Notes under the pieces: generated by a model
Database searches by the model: none
The model's input: the letters and a program-made list of their open reading frames with translations, nothing else
Told to the model about the DNA's origin: nothing
DNA from: Azomonas agilis
GTDB lineage: Bacteria; Pseudomonadota; Gammaproteobacteria; Pseudomonadales; Pseudomonadaceae
DNA length: 64,000 nucleotides
Reading direction: 5' to 3'
Assembly: GCF_007830255.1 (NCBI RefSeq)
Contig: NZ_VLKG01000002.1
Span: forward strand, 62,001-126,000
Position numbers and translations under genes: made by a program
Shown: in pieces, positions 39,478 to 47,452 of the stretch
Numbering within the stretch: the stretch's first letter is position 1
Layout of the letters: each line of letters begins with the position of its first letter

Positions 39478-39481
39478 AATA

Positions 39482-39558
<77 letters not shown>

Positions 39559-39571
39559 TCTGAGTGGGCGC

Positions 39572-39599
39572 ATTCTACAGATAAAATTCCCGTTGTCAA
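39572..39599 (-). promoter_or_regulatory. Promoter of initiator tRNA copy 1
   Basis: On the minus strand TTGACA (39594-39599), 16-nt spacer, TAGAAT (39572-39577). The GC-rich stretch GCGCCCACTC that follows resembles the discriminator of growth-rate-controlled stable RNA promoters. Confidence 0.8.
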
Positions 39600-39637
39600 C
39601 AAACTTGCGAGTGGCGGGTTTTGTGAGGCCTAAAAGC

Positions 39638-39668
39638 AAAAAGGCCCACGCAATGCGTAAGCCTTTTT
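39638..39668 (-). terminator. Terminator of initiator tRNA copy 2
   Basis: Near-copy of the 39447-39477 hairpin (AAAAAGGC / GCCTTTTT outer stem, ACGCA/TGCGT inner stem). Each tRNA is therefore its own unit. Confidence 0.8.
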
Positions 39669-39672
39669 AATA

Positions 39673-39749
<77 letters not shown>

Positions 39750-39762
39750 TCTGAGTGGGCGC

Positions 39763-39790
39763 ATTCTATAGATAAAAAAGCTACTGTCAA
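39763..39790 (-). promoter_or_regulatory. Promoter of initiator tRNA copy 2
   Basis: On the minus strand TTGACA (39785-39790), 16-nt spacer, TAGAAT (39763-39768); same geometry as copy 1, with a slightly different spacer sequence. Confidence 0.8.
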
Positions 39791-39886
39791 CGAAAAATAA
39801 TTTTTACTCAAATACTTACATCAATTAGGACTGAAATAAGCCCCATACAAGGTCGTACAATACCTATTTTGACTTCGGAGAGGCTG

Positions 39887-40861
39887 ATGGCGGTTGCTCT
39901 AGCACCTATGGAGGGGCTGGTAGATGCCCTGATGCGCGATTTGCTGACCCGCATGGGCGGTGTGGATTGGTGTGTTACCGAGTTTGTGCGGGTCAGTCAA
40001 CGCGTGTTGCCGAATTCCAGCTTTCATAAATTGGCCCCTGAACTCACCCAAGGCGCTTGTACTCCGTCAGGTACTCCCGTGCATGTACAGCTATTGGGCT
40101 CTGAGCCTCGTTGGTTGGCGGAAAATGCAGCGGCGGTAGCGGCCTTAGGGGCTCCGGTGATTGATTTGAATTTTGGCTGCCCAGCTAAAACCGTCAATCA
40201 ATCGCGAGGCGGGGCGATTTTATTGCGCGAGCCGGAGCTATTGCACGCCATTGTGCAGGCCGTACGCCAAGCGGTGCCAGATTCCATTCCCGTCAGTGCC
40301 AAAATGCGTTTGGGCTACGATCGACCTGAAGAGTCTTTAGACTGTGCTCAAGCCTTGGTGGAAGGCGGCGTGGCCTATTTAGTAGTGCATGCCCGTACCA
40401 AACAAGAAGGCTATCGACCCCCGGCCCATTGGGAGTGGATCGCCCGCATTCAGGAGCAGGTTTCAGTACCTATATATGCCAATGGAGATATTTGGACTTT
40501 GGAAGACTGGCGGCGCTGTCGGGCGATCACTGGGGTGGAGCATATGATGTTGGGACGGGGTTTGGTGGCGCGTCCTGATTTAGCCCGTCAAATCCAACAA
40601 GCACAGCAGGGGGAGACGATAGAGGCTTTGGATTGGTCAGGTATTTATCCCTTGGTGTGTGAGTTTTGGGCCCGTATTCGCCAGCGCTTAGGTACGCGTT
40701 ATGCGCCCGGTTGTTTAAAGCAGTGGTTGGGCATGCTGGCTTGGACCTATCCTGAAGCCGCTGCTCTGTTTGCTCAGATTCGGCGGGAGCAACACTGTGA
40801 ACCCTTGGATGTCGTATTCGGTTTCAACAGCCACCTTTTAACCGGACTGTCATCTAGCTGA
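39887..40861 (+). CDS. dusC: tRNA-dihydrouridine(16) synthase DusC
   Basis: 324 residues from ATG 39887, preceded by GGAGAGG; a TTG 18 nt upstream is rejected. A TIM-barrel FMN enzyme that reduces uridine in the D-loop of tRNA using [21 protein letters not shown] at the N-terminus and the catalytic cysteine in [18 protein letters not shown] are diagnostic; [10 protein letters not shown] and [15 protein letters not shown] bind FMN phosphate. The [12 protein letters not shown] segment is typical of DusC rather than DusA or DusB. It lies 71 nt before the CODH operon, without a visible terminator. Confidence 0.92.
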   Translation: MAVALAPMEGLVDALMRDLLTRMGGVDWCVTEFVRVSQRVLPNSSFHKLAPELTQGACTPSGTPVHVQLLGSEPRWLAENAAAVAALGAPVIDLNFGCPAKTVNQSRGGAILLREPELLHAIVQAVRQAVPDSIPVSAKMRLGYDRPEESLDCAQALVEGGVAYLVVHARTKQEGYRPPAHWEWIARIQEQVSVPIYANGDIWTLEDWRRCRAITGVEHMMLGRGLVARPDLARQIQQAQQGETIEALDWSGIYPLVCEFWARIRQRLGTRYAPGCLKQWLGMLAWTYPEAAALFAQIRREQHCEPLDVVFGFNSHLLTGLSSS

Positions 40862-40866
40862 CAGAC

Positions 40867-40892
40867 ATACCCCAACGAACTATTTAGGGTAT
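40867..40892. promoter_or_regulatory. Inverted repeat upstream of hupE, possible operator
   Basis: ATACCC (40867-40872) and GGGTAT (40887-40892) form a perfect 6-bp inverted repeat with a 14-nt gap, 41 nt before the hupE start. The spacing suits a dimeric or tetrameric repressor. I see no good CooA or FNR site in this 71-nt gap. Confidence 0.35.
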
Positions 40893-40932
40893 CCCCCATT
40901 GGTACTCTATGTATTAAGTTCAGGAACCTCTT

Positions 40933-41502
40933 ATGAACCTAAGTCGTTATGTGCCCCTAGGGGTTTTAGCCTGTTTTCCGGCGGTCGCTTTCGCACATCC
41001 TGGCCATATGGAACAGGGATTTATGGCGGGTTTGCTGCATCCTTTGACCGGAATGGATCATCTGTTAGCCATGCTGGCCTTAGGCATTTGGGCTGCGTTG
41101 CAGAAAGGATCTTTGCGGTGGGCCTTACCCCTGACCTTTTTAGGTGCACTCTCGCTGGGTTTCGTCATGGGGCATAGCGGCTGGACACTACCACAGGTGG
41201 AAACAGGGATTAGTCTCTCGGTGCTGCTGTTGGGACTTTTAGTGGCCGCAACGGTACGTTTACCTGCGTTTATCGCCCTGGCATTAGCCGCTGTTTTTGC
41301 TCTATTCCACGGTTACGCCCACGGATTAGAAGCAATCGGTAGTGTGCAGAGCTTTGCGGCAGGCTTCTTGCTGGCCAGTTTAGGTTTGCATCTGATCGGT
41401 GTTTTGCTAACCCTAGGCTTACAAAAACACCAACCTGTGGTGACACGCATTCTTGGGGCTTTAGTAGCCGCCAGTGGTGCTTTGATGGTAGTCGCAGCTT
41501 AA
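40933..41502 (+). CDS. hupE: HupE/UreJ family nickel permease
   Basis: 189 residues with a signal-like first helix (ending AVAFAHPGH) and about six further membrane helices. The family signature HPLTGMDHLLAMLALG and the second histidine motif FHGYAHG are present. HupE/UreJ proteins facilitate nickel (or cobalt) entry for hydrogenases and ureases. Its place as the first gene before a nickel CODH, 62 nt from cooF, points to nickel supply for the C-cluster; that assignment is inference from context. Confidence 0.88.
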   Translation: MNLSRYVPLGVLACFPAVAFAHPGHMEQGFMAGLLHPLTGMDHLLAMLALGIWAALQKGSLRWALPLTFLGALSLGFVMGHSGWTLPQVETGISLSVLLLGLLVAATVRLPAFIALALAAVFALFHGYAHGLEAIGSVQSFAAGFLLASLGLHLIGVLLTLGLQKHQPVVTRILGALVAASGALMVVAA

Positions 41503-41564
41503 AAGAGCGGTAGCAACCGCCTAAGTGACTGAGCCTGTGCCTATAACATGATGAGGAAGACGCT

Positions 41565-42125
41565 GTGTCTAAAACCATCTTCACCATTCCTGAGCGCTGC
41601 GTGGCGTGCAAATCCTGCGAGCTGGCCTGTGCGGTAGAACATTCCTGTTCTAAAACCCTAGTCGGTGCCATGATGGAAAACCCACCACCTCAGCGCCGTA
41701 TCAATATTGAGTCCGTGGGAGCCTTTACCTATCCCTCGCGCTGCCAGCACTGCTCTGAGGCTTCTTGCGTTTCTGCCTGTCCCACCGGGGCCATGCAACG
41801 CGATGCCCATGACGCAGTGTTTTCCGACTCCGACAAGTGCATCGGCTGCTGGATGTGCGTAATCGTCTGCCCCTTTGGCGGCGTGACGGCAGATCAAAGC
41901 AGCAAAAAAGCCTTGAAGTGCGACCGCTGCCCCGACCGTGTAGCCAAAGGCGAAGCGCCGGCTTGCGTCTCGGCCTGCCCGACTCAAACCCTGCTGTATG
42001 TCACCCCAGAAGAGTTCGCCACCGAACGCCGTAAAGCCACCGCCAAGGCGGCCTTTGCTAACAGTGAGCCAACCGCCCAGCCCAATGGCATGGATATCCT
42101 GCGATCCTTGAAGAGAGCTAACTGA
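41565..42125 (+). CDS. cooF: CooF, iron-sulfur electron carrier of CO dehydrogenase
   Basis: 186 residues from a GTG start with GAGGAAG upstream. Sixteen cysteines in four clusters: CVACKSCELAC...; CQHCSEASCVSACP; CIGCWMCVIVCP; CDRCP then CVSACP. This is the four [4Fe-4S] layout of CooF and related DMSO reductase-type beta subunits. CooF takes electrons from CooS. It lies 2 nt before cooS, and the oxidoreductase two genes on is the obvious acceptor. No signal peptide, so it works in the cytoplasm. Confidence 0.93.
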   Translation: MSKTIFTIPERCVACKSCELACAVEHSCSKTLVGAMMENPPPQRRINIESVGAFTYPSRCQHCSEASCVSACPTGAMQRDAHDAVFSDSDKCIGCWMCVIVCPFGGVTADQSSKKALKCDRCPDRVAKGEAPACVSACPTQTLLYVTPEEFATERRKATAKAAFANSEPTAQPNGMDILRSLKRAN

Positions 42126-42127
42126 TT

Positions 42128-44026
42128 ATGGACCAAAGCATCCTCCCCGTGATTGAGACCGCCCTGCTCAAAGTCGCCCATGACAAGGGTTTTGAAACCG
42201 CCCGCGACCGTTTGGAGGCCATGAGCCCCCAATGCGGCTTTGGTGAGCTGGGTACGTGCTGCCGTATTTGTTACATGGGCCCGTGCCGGATTGATCCCTT
42301 TGGTAACGGCCCTAAGACCGGCATTTGCGGCTTAACCCCCGATGCCATGGTCGCCCGCAATCTGCTGCGCGACACCGTGGGCGGTACCGCTTCCCACGTT
42401 GGCCATGCGCGCCATGTGCTGCTGACCCTGCGCGATACCCTGAACGGCAAAGCACCCTACCAAATCAAGGGTGTATCCAAGGTCATGGCGCTGGCAAAAA
42501 CCTTTGACGTGCCGACCGAAGGCCGTGAGGTCAACGACATCTGCCGCGATCTGGTCAACATCGCCCTAGAGGACTTTGGCCGCCAAGACGAAGAGCCCAA
42601 CAACTGGCTCAGCAAGCGCGCGCCACAAGTTGAGCAAGAGATGTGGAAAAACCTGGGGCTGATGTACTCCAACCCCCACAACGAAATCGAAACCGCGATG
42701 CATGCCACCTCCATGGGCAACGATGCCGACCCCATGTCGATGATGTTGCGTGTGTTGAAAATGAGCCTAATCGACGGCTGGACGGGCCTGACTCTCACCG
42801 TTGACCTGCAAGACATTCTGTTCGGTGTGCCTGAAATTGCCGTCACCGAAGCCGCCGTCGGTGTACTGGAAGAAAACAGCGTCAACATCGCCGCCCACGG
42901 CCACAACCCCGTGCTGTCAGAAAAAATTCTGGAGTGGGCCGCCAAACTGGAAGGCCAAGCCCGCGATCTGGGCGCGGATGGCATCAACGTGGTCGGCGTG
43001 TGCTGTACCGGCAACGAGCTGAGCATGCGCCACGGGGTACGCCTCGCCGCCCACAACTCGCAAACCGAGCTGATTTTGGCTACCGGCGCGGTGGATGCCA
43101 TGGTAGTGGACATTCAGTGCATTTGGCCGCAACTGGCCCAAGTGGCGAAGTGTTTCGACACCGCCTTCATCACCACCGACGCCATGGTGCGCATCCCCGA
43201 TGCCATCCACATTCCCTTTGAGCCGCACCACGCCGACGACAGCGCCAAGGAAATCGTCCTCAAAGCCTTGGATGCCTTCCGCCGCCGTAAGGGCAAGCCG
43301 GTCGATATTCCGCAGCTGAAAAGCCAAGCCGTGGCCGGTTTGTCGGTGGAAGCCATCATCAACCTGCTGTCCAAACTGAATGCGGAAGATCCGCTCAAAC
43401 CGGTTCTGGACAACGTGGCCAATGGCAATATTTTCGGCTTCGTGGGCGTGGTGGGTTGCTCCAGCATCAAGTTCCGCGACAACGCCATGACCGAAGAAAT
43501 GGTCAAACACCTGCTGCGCCAAAACGTGTTGGTTCTGACCACCGGTTGCACCGCCCACATCTGCGCCCAAGACGGCCTGATGACCAGCGAAGCCACTTAC
43601 CGTTACTGCGGCGACGGCCTGAAAACGGTGTTGGAAGTGCTGGGCAAAGCCGCCGGTCTGGACGGCCCGCTGCCACCGGTGTGGCACATGGGCGCTTGCG
43701 TGGATAACTCACGCATCGTCGATCTGATGGTGGCCTTGGCCGAGCGTCTGGGCGTGAAAGTCGGCCAACTGCCTGCGGTCGGTTCCGCGCCAGAATTGGT
43801 ACAGGAGAAAGCCGTGTCCATCGGCGGCTCCTTCTTGGCTTTGGGCGTGTCCTGCCACATCGCCCCCGCACCGAAGATTCTGGGTGGCCCGATGGTGACT
43901 CAGCTCTTGACCGAGGGTCTGCAAGACATTCTCGGCTCCGTGGTACGGGTTGAACTGGAACCCAAAGCGGCTGCCGATTGGATGGTGGCTCATATTGCGG
44001 AAAAACGCACCGCGCTGGGTCTGTGA
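42128..44026 (+). CDS. cooS: Anaerobic (Ni,Fe) carbon monoxide dehydrogenase catalytic subunit
   Basis: 632 residues, the full family length. CooS oxidises CO with water to CO2, two protons and two electrons. All metal ligands known from Carboxydothermus CODH-II are found: D-cluster C36 and C44; B-cluster C45, C48, C53 and C67 (uniformly 3 residues earlier); and the Ni-Fe C-cluster ligands H259, C293, C331, C444, C474 and C524 (uniformly 2 earlier). The constant offsets mean almost no insertions. The enzyme should therefore be active. GC content and C/G-ending codons are higher than in the fab or toxin genes and resemble the leu genes, consistent with strong expression, recent transfer, or both. 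The oxygen-sensitive enzyme implies anaerobic or microaerobic growth. Confidence 0.96.
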   Translation: MDQSILPVIETALLKVAHDKGFETARDRLEAMSPQCGFGELGTCCRICYMGPCRIDPFGNGPKTGICGLTPDAMVARNLLRDTVGGTASHVGHARHVLLTLRDTLNGKAPYQIKGVSKVMALAKTFDVPTEGREVNDICRDLVNIALEDFGRQDEEPNNWLSKRAPQVEQEMWKNLGLMYSNPHNEIETAMHATSMGNDADPMSMMLRVLKMSLIDGWTGLTLTVDLQDILFGVPEIAVTEAAVGVLEENSVNIAAHGHNPVLSEKILEWAAKLEGQARDLGADGINVVGVCCTGNELSMRHGVRLAAHNSQTELILATGAVDAMVVDIQCIWPQLAQVAKCFDTAFITTDAMVRIPDAIHIPFEPHHADDSAKEIVLKALDAFRRRKGKPVDIPQLKSQAVAGLSVEAIINLLSKLNAEDPLKPVLDNVANGNIFGFVGVVGCSSIKFRDNAMTEEMVKHLLRQNVLVLTTGCTAHICAQDGLMTSEATYRYCGDGLKTVLEVLGKAAGLDGPLPPVWHMGACVDNSRIVDLMVALAERLGVKVGQLPAVGSAPELVQEKAVSIGGSFLALGVSCHIAPAPKILGGPMVTQLLTEGLQDILGSVVRVELEPKAAADWMVAHIAEKRTALGL

Positions 44027-44036
44027 GGATCGGCCG

Positions 44037-45269
44037 ATGAAGATACTCATCATCGGCAACGGGCCAGCCGCCATCTCGGCGGCTGAAACCCTACGCGCGC
44101 AGGATAAGGGCTGCGAAATCGTCCTGCTGTCCAAAGAATGCGTGCCCTTCTACTCGCCCTGCCCCTTGGCTGAGTATGTGGAAGGCACAGTGTCGCGGGA
44201 ACGTCTGTTCCTGCGCGCGCCCGACTTTTACGACCAGTTAGGACTTCAGATTCACTACGGTCAGGCCGTCACGCGCATTGATTCAGCGGCGCGCCAAGTC
44301 TGGGCCGGCGATCAGGCTTTTAGCTACGACCGTCTGCTGCTGGCGCACGGCTCCAAAGCCTTTGTGCCGCCCATTCCCGGATTGGCCGGTACTCAAGGCG
44401 TGTTCGAGCTGAAAACCCTAGCCGATGCCGAGGGCGTTCTGGCACGCATTCCCCAAGCTAAACGCGCGGTGGTGATTGGCTCCGGTTTTATTGGGTTGGA
44501 AGCGGTGCAGGCGTTGGTGCATCACGGTTTGCAGGTCACGCTGCTGGAAGCGCAAAACCATGTGCTGCCTTCGATGCTGGATCGGGAAATGGCCGACATC
44601 GTAGAACAGCAACTCATCCAACATGGGGTGATCGTCAAAACCAACCACTTGGCCGAGCGCGTGTTGAGCAATGCTCAGGGCGTATGCGGCGTGGTAGCCG
44701 GCGGCGAGGAAATCCCCTGCGAGTTGCTGATCTGTGCCGCCGGAGTACGCGCTGATTTGTCCCTGCTGGAAGGCAGTGGCATTGCCAGTAATCGCGGCAT
44801 TCTGGTGGACGAACGGATGCAAACCAATGTGGAGGGCATCTACGCAGCGGGTGATGTGATTGAGCGCCCTGATGCGCCCGACAAACACCAAGTACTGCCC
44901 AACTGGCCCAACGCTGTGACCACAGGTCGAGTCGCGGCGCTGAATATGCTCGGCATTCCGCGCCGTCATCCGGGCTTGGAAGCGGTGAACGTGGTGCGGG
45001 TGTTTGGTTTGCCCATTGCCTCCTTCGGCGTGCAACAGAGCGAGCAGGTGTTGCGCTGGCACAACGGCCAAGGTGCGGTGCGGAAGGTGCTGGTCAGCCA
45101 AGAGCGCATCGTCGGTGGAATGCTGGTGGGCGAAGTCAATGGCACCGGCGTTTTGCATGAGCTGATGAAAAAAGGCGTCAATGTCGCCAAATTCGGGGAG
45201 CGTTTAACTCATCCCGGCTTCGGCTATATTCACAGCATGGAACCTCTGAGGGCCATCCGATGGGCTTAA
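44037..45269 (+). CDS. FAD/NAD(P)-dependent oxidoreductase of the CODH operon
   Basis: 410 residues from ATG 44037 (GAGGAT upstream; the frame extends backwards into cooS but that part is a shadow). A two-dinucleotide-fold flavoprotein: FAD motif IIGNGPAAISAAE at the N-terminus, NAD(P) motif VVIGSGFIGLEAVQAL mid-protein, and YAAGDVIE for FAD. C42 in FYSPCPLAEY lies where NADH oxidases and CoA-disulfide reductases have their redox cysteine. In some CODH clusters of other bacteria such a protein next to cooF is thought to reduce NAD(P)+ with CO electrons. It overlaps cooC by 10 nt. Confidence 0.9.
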   Translation: MKILIIGNGPAAISAAETLRAQDKGCEIVLLSKECVPFYSPCPLAEYVEGTVSRERLFLRAPDFYDQLGLQIHYGQAVTRIDSAARQVWAGDQAFSYDRLLLAHGSKAFVPPIPGLAGTQGVFELKTLADAEGVLARIPQAKRAVVIGSGFIGLEAVQALVHHGLQVTLLEAQNHVLPSMLDREMADIVEQQLIQHGVIVKTNHLAERVLSNAQGVCGVVAGGEEIPCELLICAAGVRADLSLLEGSGIASNRGILVDERMQTNVEGIYAAGDVIERPDAPDKHQVLPNWPNAVTTGRVAALNMLGIPRRHPGLEAVNVVRVFGLPIASFGVQQSEQVLRWHNGQGAVRKVLVSQERIVGGMLVGEVNGTGVLHELMKKGVNVAKFGERLTHPGFGYIHSMEPLRAIRWA

Positions 45270-46051
45270 AAATCGCCATTAGCGGCAAAGGCGGCGTGGG
45301 TAAAACCACCCTTACCAGTTTGCTGGCCGCTCACTATGCGGCGCAAAATCGTCGGGTGTTGGCCATTGATGCCGATCCTTCCCCCTGCTTAGGCCCCGCC
45401 TTGGGCTTTACCCATGAGGATTTGCAGTACCTGCGGCCCATCTCAGAAATGGGGGATTTGATCGCCGAGCGTACCGGTACCTCTACTGGTGGTGTGTTCA
45501 AAATGAACCCCAAGGTGGCGGATATTCCCGACCGCTTTGCCGCCCAACGTGACAACATTAAGCTGTTGCTGCTGGGCGCGGTACAGCAAGGCGGCTCCGG
45601 CTGTATCTGTCCGGCCAGCGCTCTGCTGAAGCAACTGGTACGCCATACCCTGCTGGAGCGGGACGAAGTGGTGCTGCTCGACCTCTACGCCGGCGTGGAA
45701 CACCTAGGCCGCGCCACCGCTGATGCCGTGGATGTGATGCTGGCTGTCGCCGAACCCACCCACCGCAGCTTAGGCACAGTGCGCCAAGTACAGGTGCTGG
45801 CCAACGATATTGGTATTACGCAGGTCTTATTGGTGGGTAATAAGCTCAACGGCCCAGAGGACGAAGCCTTCTTCGCCGAGCACGCCAGTGATTTGCCGCT
45901 GGCTGGTTTTATCAGCCAATCAGCAGCGGCTATGGTGGCGGATCGCTCAGGAAAACCCTTGTACGATCTTTCCCCAGAGCTGGCCCAAGAGGTGGCTCGG
46001 ATTGCTGCCGCTATTGAAGCCATCGCACCCGCTTCTTCAACCACGGAGTAA
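45260..46051 (+). CDS. cooC: CooC, nickel-insertion ATPase
   Basis: 263 residues. A MinD-type P-loop ATPase with the deviant Walker A SGKGGVGKTT (residues 8-17), switch motif IDADPSPCLG, and Walker B-like VVLLDLYAGVEHLGR. C115 and C117 (GCICPAS) form the C-x-C motif that binds nickel or zinc between two CooC monomers. CooC uses ATP to load nickel into the CooS C-cluster. The start overlaps the oxidoreductase gene and the stop lies 5 nt before a Cys-rich small ORF. Confidence 0.95.
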   Translation: MGLKIAISGKGGVGKTTLTSLLAAHYAAQNRRVLAIDADPSPCLGPALGFTHEDLQYLRPISEMGDLIAERTGTSTGGVFKMNPKVADIPDRFAAQRDNIKLLLLGAVQQGGSGCICPASALLKQLVRHTLLERDEVVLLDLYAGVEHLGRATADAVDVMLAVAEPTHRSLGTVRQVQVLANDIGITQVLLVGNKLNGPEDEAFFAEHASDLPLAGFISQSAAAMVADRSGKPLYDLSPELAQEVARIAAAIEAIAPASSTTE

Positions 46052-46056
46052 CCGCC

Positions 46057-46236
46057 ATGTGTGAAGACTGTCATTGCAGTGACCTAAAACCCAATACCCG
46101 CTCAGTGTTAAAGCCTCGGCAAGGGCGGCCCTATATCCATATTGATGGCAGCGTGCGCTATCAGCCCATTCAGAAAGAGCAGGAGCCCGTATCGAGAGCT
46201 GATACTTTAGAGAACGGGGAGGTGGGTAAGCTTTAA
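46057..46236 (+). CDS. 59-residue Cys-rich ORF, candidate nickel-binding protein of the CODH operon
   Basis: An ATG at 46057 opens 59 codons to a TAA at 46234-46236. The ribosome binding site GGAG is 8 nt upstream, within the end of cooC. The product starts MCEDCHCSD, a CxxCxC motif at the very N-terminus, followed by a basic/Pro-rich stretch (LKPNTRSVLKPRQGRP), YIHIDGSVRYQPI and a polar tail. HypB, the nickel GTPase for hydrogenase, begins in the same way with a high-affinity CxxCGC nickel site; CooT of Rhodospirillum, also small, binds nickel through Cys2. No GTPase domain follows here and it does not look like CooT otherwise. Last gene of the CODH unit. Nickel binding is inference. Confidence 0.7.
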   Translation: MCEDCHCSDLKPNTRSVLKPRQGRPYIHIDGSVRYQPIQKEQEPVSRADTLENGEVGKL

Positions 46237-46267
46237 TTGCTGCATTCAAGCTCCGAGGTTGGAGTAA

Positions 46268-46300
46268 ATGCGTTGCAGTCCCTGTGGAATCGCAACGCAT
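46268..46300 (+). terminator. Hairpin after the CODH operon
   Basis: ATGCGTTGC / GCAACGCAT, perfect 9-bp stem with a 15-nt loop, 31 nt after the last ORF and before the convergent RTX gene. No T run follows, so it may be a Rho-dependent end or an mRNA-stabilising hairpin. Confidence 0.4.
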
Positions 46301-46326
46301 CCCTGTGCGCTCCAGGCGCTGGAACC

Positions 46327-47403
46327 TTACATATCGTGATCGGAATGATCATCTTCGGTTGGGGTTTGACCGATGATTTCGATCTCAGTGATAGGCTCTG
46401 GCAGTTTAATCACGGTTTTGGAGTTGGTGGTAGCCTCATCGCTGGATACGAAAAAGTATGCTATATCCCGTCGGGAGGCACCGTTGTCGAGGTGGTTTTC
46501 CCAGTAATCAGCTCCCTCTTGATCTGGTGTGCGGTATAAGGCTTTTTCATAGAGCATGTTTACGAACTGGCTGTTACTGAGTTCGCCGTGGGTGGTGGAG
46601 TATTCCTCTGAGTTTAGGAAACCATCAATAACTTCCAGTGGATTGGCACCCTTATCCAATGTATCCAACCAGAATTTGGCACCATCCGCATCGGGAGCTC
46701 GTCCAAGCAGCACTTCATACAGACGCATAGCGGCGGCATCCTCAGTATCATCAGTAATGACGAGGCTACCACCGGTGCCAAAGCTAATGATTTCAGTATC
46801 AAACAGGGTAGTGACCGCAGAGCTGGTGGTGTTGGTGATCTGTACGCTGCCATCTTCTAATACGTGATGGCTGTAGTTTTCACGAGCACCCGCCAAGCGT
46901 ACGGTGTCGATGCCGTCGCCTGCATAAATACTGTCATTACCTTTGCCTGAGGCAATGGTGTCGTCACCGGAGCCGGTATACACCAGATCGTTGCCTTCAC
47001 CGCCTTCCACTATGCTGTTGCCATTACCCCACATAGTGATGCTGTCATTGCCCAGACTGCCGACCACAATACCGCCCGCATGGTAGTTGATCACTTGATC
47101 GGGGTAGGTTTGCGTCCAGTCAATTTGGCTTTGTGGGGTATAGGCATTTTCAAACGCCAGCACCTTGCTGCCCAGCAAAACCGCATCCGGGATATTGGTC
47201 GAGTCCGTTACTAACAGCAGGTCGGGAGAGACTCCGGCGGGCGCTTGTAGGGTTTCACCATCCCAGTGGGCGACATAAAACTCGCTGGTACCTGAGGGCA
47301 ATACTGTGGCATGGATGGAGCCTCGAATGGCAATCGGGGATACCGACATGGTGGGGTGCAGGTTTTGGGCGACAGTATTGGGGCCGTTGTAGTTAAACGC
47401 CAT
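46327..47403 (-). CDS. RTX-repeat, DUF4214-domain secreted protein
   Basis: 358 residues without a Sec signal. The middle (about residues 110-165) has calcium-binding RTX nonapeptides: GSLGNDSIT, GGEGNDLVY, GSGDDTIAS, GKGNDSIYA, GDGIDTVRL. A DUF4214 region with two repeats follows (LYEVLLGRAPDADGAKFWLD and LYEKALYRTPDQEGADYWEN). RTX proteins leave by type I secretion, but no such transporter is in the window. The last residues, TPTEDDHSDHDM, are acidic and His-containing. It converges on the CODH operon and is followed upstream by the TonB-like and TPS genes on the same strand. Confidence 0.8.
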   Translation of the reverse strand: MAFNYNGPNTVAQNLHPTMSVSPIAIRGSIHATVLPSGTSEFYVAHWDGETLQAPAGVSPDLLLVTDSTNIPDAVLLGSKVLAFENAYTPQSQIDWTQTYPDQVINYHAGGIVVGSLGNDSITMWGNGNSIVEGGEGNDLVYTGSGDDTIASGKGNDSIYAGDGIDTVRLAGARENYSHHVLEDGSVQITNTTSSAVTTLFDTEIISFGTGGSLVITDDTEDAAAMRLYEVLLGRAPDADGAKFWLDTLDKGANPLEVIDGFLNSEEYSTTHGELSNSQFVNMLYEKALYRTPDQEGADYWENHLDNGASRRDIAYFFVSSDEATTNSKTVIKLPEPITEIEIIGQTPTEDDHSDHDM

Positions 47404-47452
47404 GATGATCTCTCCTGATGTGTGTTATGGGAGGTTATGCAGTGGTTTGGGA

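Noticed and set aside
40862-40932. CooA or FNR binding site upstream of the CODH operon
   Set aside because: Neither consensus is present; TGACAGACA near 40860 is only a partial match and overlaps the dusC stop.
42917-43687. 256-codon open frame antisense to cooS (and several others of 120-220 codons in the same stretch)
   Set aside because: Long antisense frames arise from the G/C-biased third positions of cooS. Their products are His/Gly-rich with no family resemblance, while cooS has every active-site ligand.
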